Shown here in pieces: positions 1 to 7,545 of a stretch of DNA of 13,463 nucleotides (position 1 is the first letter of the stretch; the number at the start of each line of letters is the position of its first letter). Source of the DNA: Myxococcales bacterium (GTDB lineage Bacteria > Myxococcota > Polyangia > HGW-17 > SLPX01); NCBI GenBank assembly GCA_007131745.1, contig SLPX01000214.1, positions 1 to 13,463 on the forward strand. The letters are read 5' to 3'. Below the pieces are notes generated by a model. That model had not been told where the DNA came from, made no database searches, and was given only the letters and a program-made list of their open reading frames with translations. The translations under genes and the position numbers were made by a program.

Positions 1-124
1 AAAGATGCAAAGATCCCGGCAGACTGTTACATTTTTACCCTCCGGGCTCCATGGGTCCGCAAGCACCTGCTATCCCGTAAGCGCAACTCAGATGTCGGCT
101 TGTTGTCCATCTGCCCTTTTTTGC

Positions 125-170
125 GGCTCGCTCTAATGACCGCGAATGATCGAGCGAGCCTGTTTGTTTA
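125..170 (+). terminator. Terminator-like inverted repeat
   Basis: A perfect 9-bp inverted repeat, GGCTCGCTC (125-133) and GAGCGAGCC (152-160), encloses an 18-base loop and is followed by the T-rich tract TGTTTGTTT (161-169). This fits an intrinsic terminator for a gene entering from the left edge. The loop is long and the T tract is interrupted, so it may be weak or serve another purpose. Confidence 0.4.
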
Positions 171-237
171 CGGCAGTGGGCAAACCGCCGAGCCTGCGAA
201 AACACGGCCTCGGCAGCACCCTTTCAGAGAGTTCATC

Positions 238-266
238 TTGCTTCGCGGAGCGAAAAACCTGATAAT
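238..266 (+). promoter_or_regulatory. Putative sigma70-type promoter for the lipoprotein gene
   Basis: TTGCTT (238-243) and GATAAT (261-266) are separated by exactly 17 bases. The -10 box matches consensus at five of six positions and the -35 box at three of six. A small inverted repeat, TTCGC-GGA-GCGAA (242-254), overlaps the -35 box and spacer and could be an operator. The distance to the start codon at 321 implies a leader of about 45-50 bases. Confidence 0.35.
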
Positions 267-320
267 AAACATCTTTGCTGAAGAAATCCTTCATTTGGAT
301 TTCAGCGGTCCGGAGTTTGT

Positions 321-953
321 ATGAGAGTAAAATCGTCATTGATCAATGTGTTTTCAGTTATTGTCGTGGTTTCGTTGTCCGCTTGCGTTGCGCATGGGAC
401 GATAACGACACCGGCCGTAAGCGGTCCGGCAGCGGAAGAGAGCGGCGAAAGGGAGGAAAGAGAGACGGCATTGATGCAGGTTTCCGAGAACAATGATCCG
501 GCCTTTTTGCATGAACCAATGACTGAAAATGGAGATCTTTCAGACGCAACCGATTTTCCGGAGTTGGAGATTGATTATTTTTACGACAATCCTGAAGCGA
601 ACCTTGAAGCAGAAGTGATTCTTAGACCGGTTGCAGAAACCGGCTGTGCTGAACGACGTATCCGAAGATTCTTTCCAAACCGCGAAGTTTCCGAAGAACG
701 GCGTTTTTGCTTTAAGCCAAATATTTGGGAAGAACTGGAAGATCTACTGGGAAACGCGGATGTTTTTTCTCATGAATCGGACTACAAATGTGAAAAACCC
801 GGAGAAAAAAGACCTACAATTGAATTGAAGGTCACCCAAAGTGAGAAAAGTGTCACATTTGGGCCGATTTGTGTAGACGAAAAAAGTGATTTACCGTCTC
901 CTCTACTGGATTTACTCGAGAAGATTAAACATCTCACTCTTCCGCCGCATTGA
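321..953 (+). CDS. Small lipoprotein of unknown function
   Basis: A 210-residue protein with a short basic N-terminus, a hydrophobic stretch (residues 7-19) and the lipobox L-S-A-C with the lipidated Cys at 22, so it should be an envelope lipoprotein. GGAG at 312-315, five bases before the ATG, supports this start. Residues 35-90 are acidic and probably disordered. The rest (about 92-206) has four Cys (109, 130, 157, 184) that could form two disulfides. Predicted secondary structure alternates: strand (95-118), helix (135-147), strand (166-183), helix (193-204). This order recalls small inhibitor-like proteins of the emfourin type, but that is only a resemblance in pattern and no function is assigned. 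It may be cotranscribed with the next gene 120 bp downstream. Confidence 0.8.
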   Translation: MRVKSSLINVFSVIVVVSLSACVAHGTITTPAVSGPAAEESGEREERETALMQVSENNDPAFLHEPMTENGDLSDATDFPELEIDYFYDNPEANLEAEVILRPVAETGCAERRIRRFFPNREVSEERRFCFKPNIWEELEDLLGNADVFSHESDYKCEKPGEKRPTIELKVTQSEKSVTFGPICVDEKSDLPSPLLDLLEKIKHLTLPPH

Positions 954-1073
954 CATTCGAACCGATGGATGCATTCGACCCGTTGTGCCCGGATCCTTGA
1001 CCGGAGGATTTATTCGTGTCAGAAAAACGCCTTGTGTGCTCCAATGGTGATGGAATCTTCAGGAAAAGAGCGC

Positions 1074-1745
1074 ATGCCGGGAAAAGATTTTGGTAGAAAA
1101 ATCTTCAATATAACTTTCTATGGATCCGGCGGCTTATTCGGGATGTGGTTGCTGGCGTCGATGTTGCTCCACTTGTACGGAGGCAAAGACATCAACAACG
1201 AGACGGTGGTTGTGATAAGCGCGGACGCGGATCGGCCGGAAGAGCTTTACGGCTGTTGGGAGGATACATATTCCCTGTTTGATCAACTGGTTGATGATTT
1301 TGCCCGGGAAATCAGTCTTATGCGTTTCCACAACAGGAACCTTAAGAGCACGTGGGGCGAAAAATACGGATGGGATGTTTTGCCGGCCGGCCAATTGCCG
1401 GCCGCACACAGAACACTTGAACAGGCCGGCGCCTGGCGGTACAAGTTGTTACAAACATGGAACCGGTGTCGTTTGGACGAAAAAGACGTGGTCAAAAAAT
1501 CATCGATTCTGGCAACCTTAAGGAGAGTTCAAGTTTCCCTGGATCTCCTGCGCATCGGACTTACCAGGAGGATTCGCAGCTTTTCGGATCCCGGGAGAAC
1601 TCAGCTTGAAGGCGGAGCGCAAAGACTTATAACGGATATTCGAACGGAATTGCAGAAATCGGGAAGATTGTGCTTGGAACTCATGAAGTCCGCGGGCAAG
1701 GACCCGGACTATGACAAGCTTCGCGATTGGCGGTTCAAAGAGTAA
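1074..1745 (+). CDS. Single-pass membrane protein of unknown function
   Basis: A 223-residue protein if it starts at the ATG at 1074, which is preceded by AGGAAAAG (1061-1068) at good spacing. In-frame ATGs at 969, 1044 and 1050 exist but have no ribosome binding site, and would add an Arg/Cys-rich N-terminus without clear purpose. Residues 11-35 form one hydrophobic segment (ITFYGSGGLFGMWLLASMLL) after a short basic start, so it is probably a signal anchor with most of the protein outside the cytoplasm. The remainder is mostly helical with many Arg, Lys and Trp, for example around residues 60-85 and 140-215. No catalytic motif is visible and I do not recognise the family. The helicase gene follows 56 bp downstream on the same strand. 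Confidence 0.7.
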   Translation: MPGKDFGRKIFNITFYGSGGLFGMWLLASMLLHLYGGKDINNETVVVISADADRPEELYGCWEDTYSLFDQLVDDFAREISLMRFHNRNLKSTWGEKYGWDVLPAGQLPAAHRTLEQAGAWRYKLLQTWNRCRLDEKDVVKKSSILATLRRVQVSLDLLRIGLTRRIRSFSDPGRTQLEGGAQRLITDIRTELQKSGRLCLELMKSAGKDPDYDKLRDWRFKE

Positions 1746-1750
1746 GCACT

Positions 1751-1771
1751 TCAGGCCGCGGTCGTGCCTGA
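1751..1771 (+). other. Small stem-loop upstream of the helicase gene
   Basis: TCAGGC (1751-1756) and GCCTGA (1766-1771) form a perfect 6-bp stem with a 9-base loop. It starts 5 bases after the stop of the preceding gene and ends 30 bases before the helicase GTG. No T tract follows, so it is not a terminator. It might influence helicase mRNA stability or be chance. Confidence 0.25.
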
Positions 1772-1801
1772 GATGCAAAATCGAAACGGAAGAGAGACAA
1801 A

Positions 1802-3661
1802 GTGAAATCGGAAAACAGCAACGGAACGAAAGAGAATGGATTCGGTGAAATGGACGCCAAAACCTCCACCCCCGAATTGCAAGAAAATGAAGAGTTGTCG
1901 CAAGACTCCGAAACCGGAGATTCTCCCGGGCAATCGGTCGAAACAGAAGCAGCGGATGAATCAGAGGAAATCCCGGCTTCATCGGTCAAGAGTTTCCAGG
2001 AAATGGATCTAAAGGAAGAAGTGCTCAAGGGAATCGCCGCGTTGGGTTTTGAAAACGCGATGGAAGTTCAGTCGGTTACATATCCCCTCATAATCGAAGG
2101 GAATGATCTGATGGTGCAGTCAAGAACGGGGTCGGGAAAAACCGCTGCTTTCGGAATACCATTTGCGCAGGAAGTAGTGGATCCGGAGATCCGCAAGGTG
2201 CAAGCCTTGGTGCTCTGTCCCACTCGTGAGTTGGCTAAGCAGGTAGCCTTGGAACTTGAAACCATTTCAAAATATCGAGGGTTGGAGGTTCTGGCGGTAT
2301 ACGGTGGTGCGCCTCTGGGGCCCCAAATATCAGCTTTCAAGAAGGGGGTTCACATTGTAGCTGGAACTCCGGGACGAGTCCTGGACCACCTGAAGCGCAA
2401 GACTCTTGAAACTGATGAGATTTCCGTCCTGGTGCTTGATGAATGCGACGAGATGCTTTCAATGGGTTTTCAGGAAGATATTTATGAAATTATTTCCTTT
2501 CTTCCTGAGGATAGGCAGACCCTTCTTTTTTCAGCGACTATCAACGAGGATGTGGAGAGGCTGGCTCAAAAATTCATGAGTGAGCCCGAGAAGATTTCCC
2601 TTTCCGAGGACTATATCGGGGTAAAGGAAATTTCCCATTATTACTACTTATCCACTGCTCCGGCGAGACATCAGGAATTTCTCAGAATCCTGGAAAACGA
2701 AAAGCCGGGATCCGCGATAATCTTTTGCAATACAAGAGACGACACGAATGTCATATCCCGTTTTCTCAAGAAAAAGGGTTACAAGGCCGAGGCCATATCC
2801 AGCGATTTGAGCCAAGCGGAACGCGAAAAAGTTCTCGGAAAAATGAGAACCGGAAAGATCCAGTTCCTGGTGGCCACGGATCTTGCGGCACGTGGAATAG
2901 ATATCCAGGACTTGACTCACGTTTTTAATTATTCTTTTCCCGACAGTTCGGAAACATACGTACACAGAACAGGTCGAACCGGCAGGGCGGGAAAGACGGG
3001 TACCGCGGTTTCGCTCATCGCACCGCAGGATCTTGGAAACTTCTATTACATGAAGCTCACCTACGGCATTGAACCCGAAGAGAAAAGGATGCCGTCCGAG
3101 CAGGAGTTGATCACTCGTCGTGAGTCAAGAATTTTCCGCAAATTGAAAGATAGGTTCTCTTCGGTTCCGTCTTCCGAGCACATCTCCTTGGTTCGGAGAT
3201 TTTTACATGACGGCACGGGGGAGATTGTTCTTGCCAACATCCTCAAGGAATTCCTGGATACAAATAAAAGCCGCGGCTACAGGGATGATTCTTCATCTTC
3301 ACGCACCAAGCGTATGCCCGGAAGGAATGAGAGAGACCGCAATGAGGGGGTGGGTCGGCATGGCGCGGCCGGGGATGATCGCAAACGCTCGGATAGCGGT
3401 TCGCATAGCAAGGCCGGGGAAGGGCGGGACGTAAAGCTTTACGTCAACATGGGGCGCAGGGACAACATAAAGGCGAAAACACTGAAAGATATGCTGGCCG
3501 ACCTATCGGGCGTAGACGAAGAGTCGCTCCAAAGGATACGCGTCCGTGAAACCCATACCTATATTCATGTCTCCCGGGATATCGCGGACATGATCATTGC
3601 AAAGGCAAACGGAAAAAGGGTGCAGGAAAAATCCCTGGTCGTTGAACCGGCCAAGAGATGA
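1802..3661 (+). CDS. deaD: DEAD-box (DECD-variant) ATP-dependent RNA helicase, DeaD/CsdA type
   Basis: A 619-residue ATP-dependent RNA helicase, expected to unwind structured RNA in ribosome assembly or at low temperature. It uses a GTG start with GGAAGAGAG (1788-1796) just upstream. Residues 1-62 are an acidic low-complexity extension. Core motifs are in order: Q motif around Q90, motif I RTGSGKT (108-114), PTREL (140-144), TPGR (189-192), motif II DECD (213-216), SAT (244-246), IIFCNT (306-311), ATDLAARGID (358-367) and HRTGRTGR (388-395). A basic, Gly/Ser-rich linker (about 485-542) leads to a DbpA/CsdA-like RNA-binding domain (543-619) that begins KLYVNMGRRD. The size and C-terminal domain fit DeaD/CsdA better than the shorter RhlE or SrmB proteins. 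Motif II has Cys in place of the usual Ala, as in eukaryotic UAP56/Sub2. It converges on the kinase gene with a 10-bp gap. Confidence 0.92.
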   Translation: MKSENSNGTKENGFGEMDAKTSTPELQENEELSQDSETGDSPGQSVETEAADESEEIPASSVKSFQEMDLKEEVLKGIAALGFENAMEVQSVTYPLIIEGNDLMVQSRTGSGKTAAFGIPFAQEVVDPEIRKVQALVLCPTRELAKQVALELETISKYRGLEVLAVYGGAPLGPQISAFKKGVHIVAGTPGRVLDHLKRKTLETDEISVLVLDECDEMLSMGFQEDIYEIISFLPEDRQTLLFSATINEDVERLAQKFMSEPEKISLSEDYIGVKEISHYYYLSTAPARHQEFLRILENEKPGSAIIFCNTRDDTNVISRFLKKKGYKAEAISSDLSQAEREKVLGKMRTGKIQFLVATDLAARGIDIQDLTHVFNYSFPDSSETYVHRTGRTGRAGKTGTAVSLIAPQDLGNFYYMKLTYGIEPEEKRMPSEQELITRRESRIFRKLKDRFSSVPSSEHISLVRRFLHDGTGEIVLANILKEFLDTNKSRGYRDDSSSSRTKRMPGRNERDRNEGVGRHGAAGDDRKRSDSGSHSKAGEGRDVKLYVNMGRRDNIKAKTLKDMLADLSGVDEESLQRIRVRETHTYIHVSRDIADMIIAKANGKRVQEKSLVVEPAKR

Positions 3662-3671
3662 ATCGCCGGGA

Positions 3672-5591
3672 TTAAAAGGGGTCTTTCAGCTCACTGAGGT
3701 CGGGTTTTCGCTTTTCCTTTGGACCTTTCTTTTTCTTTTCGGGTTGTTTCGGTTTTACGTCTTTGTCCGTATCGGGTTGACGCCCGCGGATTCGTTGCAA
3801 GCTCCTATCGATCACCAGATCCCTGTCGGGCACGAAACTCAAGGTCAGGTCCCTGTGATTTTTTTTCTTCAAAATGAGCGTTTGTTCATTTTTTCCAAAC
3901 CCTACTTCCCTTTCCATCAGCGGTGTTTCTCCGAGAAAGTCGTCTTCCAAATACACCCTGGCTTTGTCGGGACTCGTTCTTACAGTGATTTTTACGACGC
4001 GTTTTTCGGGCGGAACTTCCTCCTTGTCCGCTTTCTTCGCAACACCAGTGTCCGGTGGAATCTCCGGGTCACCGGAAACCAAATGGTGTTCTTTTTCGTG
4101 AACCGGATCCCCTTCCTCGTCAGTCCCGGTTATTTCGGAGGAGTGCTCTTTCGTCGCTTGACTTGCAGTCGGTTGCTCACTGGGTTTCATCTGTAGGAGA
4201 ACAAATATCCCCACGGCTAAAAGAGCGGCAACCACCGCCAGACCGGCGTAAACGCCGACACGACCGGATTTGGACCGAGGCTCCCGGAGTTCCTGGATGA
4301 CATCCGTGCTGTCCGCCGCTTTCTTGGAATTCGATGTTTCCGGAGGAAAACTTTCCTTTATTTCCTGTTTCGGAACATTCAGGTATACAACATCGCTGGT
4401 TTCGCCGGGGACTGACGAAAGCGCGGAATCCGAATCCAACATGACATGACCCTGTCCACAGTTCTTCGCTGCTGCAGCGAACTCGCTCATAGAGTGAAAG
4501 CGCTGATCGCGATCCTTGTGCATCGCACGAAGAATGAGTTCCTCAACATCATGCGGAATGTCGAGATCCGGACGCTTTTTAGATGGAGGATCCGGTTCCT
4601 CGAACATGTGCTTGGTCAGAATCCCCATAAAGGAATCCGCCTCGAAAGGCACCTTGCCGGTGATCATCTCGTACAAAATGACTCCCAGTGCATAGACATC
4701 GATCCGGTGGTCGGGTTTTTTTCCTGAAGCCTGCTCAGGCGACATGTAATCCGGTGTTCCGAAGATCATACCCGTCTTGGTCAATTTCCGACCCTCTTCA
4801 TCCACGCCTGTGAATTTTGCAATGCCAAAGTCAACCACCTTGACGAAATCATCCCTGTCACCGTGTCTGATCAGAAAAATATTTTCAGGCTTAAGGTCCC
4901 TGTGAATGATTCCCTTTGCGTGGGCTGCGCCCAGCGCCCTACATATTTGTACGATTATGTTCTTGGCCCGCTCCCACGGAATAAATTCTTCCTTTTCAAT
5001 GAGGGTTCCCAGGTCCATTCCATCCAAAAACTCCATCGCGAAAAAAACTATCCCGTCTGCTGTTCGATCGATGTCTGTTATGTCAACAATGTTTTCGTGG
5101 CCGATCCTCGATGCAGCCTTTGCTTCCCTGAAAAATCGTTCTACAAGTTCTTTCTTCCGAGACAAGTCAGGGCTCAAAACCTTTAGTGCAACCCGCTTTT
5201 CCAGAACCACGTGTTCCGCCTCGTAAACCACCCCCATTCCGCCTTCGCCCACGCGCCGCTGGATGCGGTAACGGTCCGCAAGTATTGTGTCGAGCAGAGG
5301 GTCTTCCGCTGGTTTATCGTCCCATATTATCGGGGTGGATCCCTTGTTTTCGTTTTCCGATCCGCTATTTTCGGCAACACTCGTCGAGCCGGTGGACTTG
5401 GATTTTGGTTCGGATTCTCCCGGCCGTTTTTCGCCTGCCGGGATTTCTGCGGTTTTAAATCCCGAACCGCCGGTATGTCCGAGCACCGTTTTCTTTTCCG
5501 ATACTTCTGCTTTTGGGGGTGGTTTCTTTTTCATTTTCGTTTCGCTGTTCTGCTCCGCCTCGAAACCTTCGATTCTACGGCGAAATTGCAT
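3672..5591 (-). CDS. Membrane Ser/Thr protein kinase with extracytoplasmic PEGA domain
   Basis: A 639-residue Hanks-type kinase that should phosphorylate Ser/Thr on itself and cytoplasmic targets. The ATG at 5591-5589 shares one base with the TGA of the preceding gene (TGATG), indicating translational coupling; a TTG one codon upstream is also possible, and no Shine-Dalgarno is seen. Residues 1-95 are a polar, disordered N-terminus. The kinase domain (about 108-380) is complete: Gly loop GEGGMG (115-120), VALK Lys137, alphaC Glu156, HRDLKPEN (230-237, catalytic Asp232), DFG (254-256), an activation segment with GTPDYMSPE, and Asp298 in IDVY. It is an RD kinase, so activation-loop autophosphorylation is expected. 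One transmembrane helix (445-467) is followed by an outside PEGA-like domain (about 530-603) and a Lys-rich stretch ending DLSELKDPF. It is the last gene of the - strand cassette. Confidence 0.93.
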   Translation of the reverse strand: MQFRRRIEGFEAEQNSETKMKKKPPPKAEVSEKKTVLGHTGGSGFKTAEIPAGEKRPGESEPKSKSTGSTSVAENSGSENENKGSTPIIWDDKPAEDPLLDTILADRYRIQRRVGEGGMGVVYEAEHVVLEKRVALKVLSPDLSRKKELVERFFREAKAASRIGHENIVDITDIDRTADGIVFFAMEFLDGMDLGTLIEKEEFIPWERAKNIIVQICRALGAAHAKGIIHRDLKPENIFLIRHGDRDDFVKVVDFGIAKFTGVDEEGRKLTKTGMIFGTPDYMSPEQASGKKPDHRIDVYALGVILYEMITGKVPFEADSFMGILTKHMFEEPDPPSKKRPDLDIPHDVEELILRAMHKDRDQRFHSMSEFAAAAKNCGQGHVMLDSDSALSSVPGETSDVVYLNVPKQEIKESFPPETSNSKKAADSTDVIQELREPRSKSGRVGVYAGLAVVAALLAVGIFVLLQMKPSEQPTASQATKEHSSEITGTDEEGDPVHEKEHHLVSGDPEIPPDTGVAKKADKEEVPPEKRVVKITVRTSPDKARVYLEDDFLGETPLMEREVGFGKNEQTLILKKKNHRDLTLSFVPDRDLVIDRSLQRIRGRQPDTDKDVKPKQPEKKKKGPKEKRKPDLSELKDPF

Positions 5592-7435
5592 CAAAATGGA
5601 TCTTTTAAATCATTCAAATCCACCGTGTTTTCATTTGAAAAACTCTCTTCGGATTGTTGCTTGATACTTCGATGTTCCGGACTCTTCCCGGTATTGAAAT
5701 CCCGCTTTTCAAAACGTTGCGAAACATCATGTTCTTCCAACTCTGCCTCTACAAAAACCGGCGCATCGAAAGATACATCGAATCTCCTCGTCACAAAACC
5801 CGGCAGACGAATTTCCACTTGCCCGCCGCGGTCGCTTTTCATAATGAACCTTCGCACAATCGGAGTGGTGCCGATAAATCTCCCGTTCACAAAGACATGC
5901 GCTCCCTCCGGGTTGCTGTTAGCGACGAATTCCGCCCCTTCGTTTTCCGACAATTCTTCCGTTTCTTCCGGAAAAAGAGGTTGAGCTCGGCGCCTTATGG
6001 CTCTTTTACGTTCAACCGAGTTTTTATCCGCGCTGGTTTTCTCGGGATCAACATCGGCTGCATGGACGGATTCTCCGGACTCAGCCGACTGAAAAAAACC
6101 GAATCTCAGCAGCAAGATTCCAGCAAGCAAACCCAACAACAGTGCAGCGGTGCTCCATACCACTTTTTGCAACCGGTAGAAATCCCGAGGCGATACGGTC
6201 TTTCTTGTCCCTACACTATCCTGATGCATTGTCCCAACTCTATCCTGGTGGACCGCTGAATCGGACGGGTCAGGGGTTTTTCTCGGTTTGTGCGATGTTT
6301 TCTCGGGAGTCGGAGATGTTTCTTTTTCCGGCAACTTGGCAAACCCTTCTTCTTCATCAAAGCGAATCCGAAGAACCTGCCTGGCCCGTCTCTTTCGTTT
6401 CACCTGCTTGGGTGCATAGGTATCTTCCGGAGGATCGGGAATCGGCGAAAGATTTTTCGATTCCTTGTATGTTCCATGAAGCTCGAATTGCAACAACGCC
6501 GCTCCAAAATCATCCATTGAGACAAACCGCTCCTGAGGGTTCTTGGCTAATGCCTTTTGAAGAATCTCCGTCAGACCTTGATCCAGTCCGGGGACAAAAG
6601 AGCGGGGATCGGGCAAAGGTTCAAACAAGTGCTTTCCCAGGGTTCCCATGAGAGAATCGTCCCTGTATGGAGGGCGCCCCACTACGAGTTCGTACAAAAC
6701 GATCCCTACCGAATATATGTCGGATCGCTCTGTTGCCGGTTTACCCTCGGCTTGTTCAGGCGTCATGTATTCGGGTGTTCCGGAAATCAGTCCCGTCTTG
6801 GTAAGTGATGTGCGGCTGCCGTCATGCGGTTCGGTATTCGCGAAATCCACCACCTTTACCGTTTCTCTTCCATCTTCACCTTTGATCAGAAAAACATTGT
6901 CGGGTTTGATGTTCAGGTGAAGAATATTTAGCCTGTGCGCCGCGGCCACCGCTCTGCATACTTGTGCCGTTATGTGAGCCGCTTTTCCAGCCGCCATGGG
7001 AGATTGCCGAGCTGAAACCTCACTCAACGGAAGACCTTCGAGATACTCCATGACCAGATACGGCACTCCATTTTCCATCGTTCCTGAATCCAGCACGGAC
7101 ACGATGTTGGGATGAGAAAGTTTGGAAGCCACATGCGCTCTTTCTATAAAGCGGGAAGTCAAAGTTTCGTCACGGATAAATTCATCCCGCAACGTCTTTA
7201 TAGCGGTGCGGCGGTTCAGCATAAGATGCAAAGCCGCGTACACCACCGCGGATGAACCTTCTCCGATCCGGGTCAGGATCCGGTATTTTCCGTCCAGCAC
7301 CGTCCCGATATTCGGATCGTAGAGTTGCCGAGTCTTCCCCTTTTCGTATTGTTCCTCCACGAGGTGAGCACCGTCTTTTGGGCAGAAATCCTGGACCCTG
7401 GTGTATTTGGTCTTGCACTCCGGACACACTTTCAT
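5591..7435 (-). CDS. Predicted pseudokinase with zinc ribbon, TM helix and PEGA domain
   Basis: A 614-residue protein with the same layout as the kinase downstream but a degraded active site. Residues 4-19 are a zinc-ribbon-like motif (C4, C7, C18, then PKDG). The kinase fold (about 51-318) keeps Lys80, the loop Asn180, the Asp of DFG (197), GTPEYMTPE in the activation segment and D239 in SDIY. It has lost the third Gly of the Gly loop (GEGSSA, 58-63), the alphaC Glu (Arg99 at the aligned site, with Glu98 beside it), and both Arg and catalytic Asp of HRD (HLNIKPDN, 173-180), and DFG reads DFA. It is therefore probably catalytically dead but may still bind nucleotide. One transmembrane helix (425-445) precedes a clear PEGA domain (502-567, NPEGAHVFVNGRFIGTTP). 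The tail ends DLNDLKDPF. No clear ribosome binding site precedes the ATG. Confidence 0.92.
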   Translation of the reverse strand: MKVCPECKTKYTRVQDFCPKDGAHLVEEQYEKGKTRQLYDPNIGTVLDGKYRILTRIGEGSSAVVYAALHLMLNRRTAIKTLRDEFIRDETLTSRFIERAHVASKLSHPNIVSVLDSGTMENGVPYLVMEYLEGLPLSEVSARQSPMAAGKAAHITAQVCRAVAAAHRLNILHLNIKPDNVFLIKGEDGRETVKVVDFANTEPHDGSRTSLTKTGLISGTPEYMTPEQAEGKPATERSDIYSVGIVLYELVVGRPPYRDDSLMGTLGKHLFEPLPDPRSFVPGLDQGLTEILQKALAKNPQERFVSMDDFGAALLQFELHGTYKESKNLSPIPDPPEDTYAPKQVKRKRRARQVLRIRFDEEEGFAKLPEKETSPTPEKTSHKPRKTPDPSDSAVHQDRVGTMHQDSVGTRKTVSPRDFYRLQKVVWSTAALLLGLLAGILLLRFGFFQSAESGESVHAADVDPEKTSADKNSVERKRAIRRRAQPLFPEETEELSENEGAEFVANSNPEGAHVFVNGRFIGTTPIVRRFIMKSDRGGQVEIRLPGFVTRRFDVSFDAPVFVEAELEEHDVSQRFEKRDFNTGKSPEHRSIKQQSEESFSNENTVDLNDLKDPF

Positions 7436-7436
7436 G

Positions 7437-7461
7437 GTTTGTTATGATAGTATCAAACAAC
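7437..7461 (-). promoter_or_regulatory. AT-rich imperfect dyad at the pseudokinase start
   Basis: An A+T-rich imperfect inverted repeat centred on GATAGTATC, with GTTTG and CAAACAAC arms, ends one base from the ATG on the - strand. It contains the -10-like hexamers TACTAT and TATCAT, so an internal promoter giving a nearly leaderless message, or a repressor site, is possible. No good -35 box is at the right distance. Confidence 0.25.
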
Positions 7462-7462
7462 C

Positions 7463-7519
7463 ACCGGGTCCAGAGATGAGTATCCCCCTCTGTTTGCATA
7501 GCGACATAAGAGACCCGGT
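7463..7519 (-). other. Nested inverted repeats between beta-helix and pseudokinase genes
   Basis: A perfect 8-bp inverted repeat, ACCGGGTC (7463-7470) and GACCCGGT (7512-7519), encloses a second one, CAGAG (7471-7475) and CTCTG (7488-7492). In RNA these could form a long closing stem with an internal hairpin, in the 110-bp gap between two same-strand genes. It is followed by GGTTGTTTG rather than a T run, so it may be a processing or attenuation structure more than a strong terminator. Confidence 0.35.
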
Positions 7520-7545
7520 CGACAAAGTCTGCTCTATTCCTCCAG

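Larger units (their letters stand above)
1..320. other. Left-edge region without a convincing gene
   Basis: No reading frame here looks like a recognisable protein. Frame 1 on the + strand is open from the edge to a TGA at 322-324, overlapping the ATG at 321, but its translation is Arg/Pro-rich with no motif, and a strong inverted repeat lies inside it. Frame 2 closes at 134-136 and frame 3 at 78-80, so the 3' end of an upstream gene could be present but cannot be identified. A terminator-like hairpin (125-170) and a promoter-like pair (238-266) fit a boundary between transcription units. Confidence 0.5.

Noticed and set aside
1..324. A + strand frame open from the left edge to TGA 322-324, overlapping the lipoprotein ATG as ATGA
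   Set aside because: The ATGA overlap looks operon-like, but the translation has no motif or hydrophobic pattern of a real protein, and a perfect 9-bp inverted repeat with a T-rich tail and a promoter-like pair lie inside it. The upstream sequence would settle it.
993..1009. ATCCT/AGGAT stem as a terminator after the lipoprotein gene
   Set aside because: The stem is only 5 bp, weak, and not followed by a run of T.
1384..1404. GC-rich hairpin (CGGCCGG/CCGGCCG)
   Set aside because: It lies inside a coding region and is explained by two neighbouring Leu-Pro-Ala codon groups; no regulatory context.
3597..4196. A 199-codon + strand frame opposite the kinase gene
   Set aside because: It is antisense to the PEGA, TM and linker coding region of an evident kinase, is Phe-rich from the reversed Lys/Glu codons, and has no family features.
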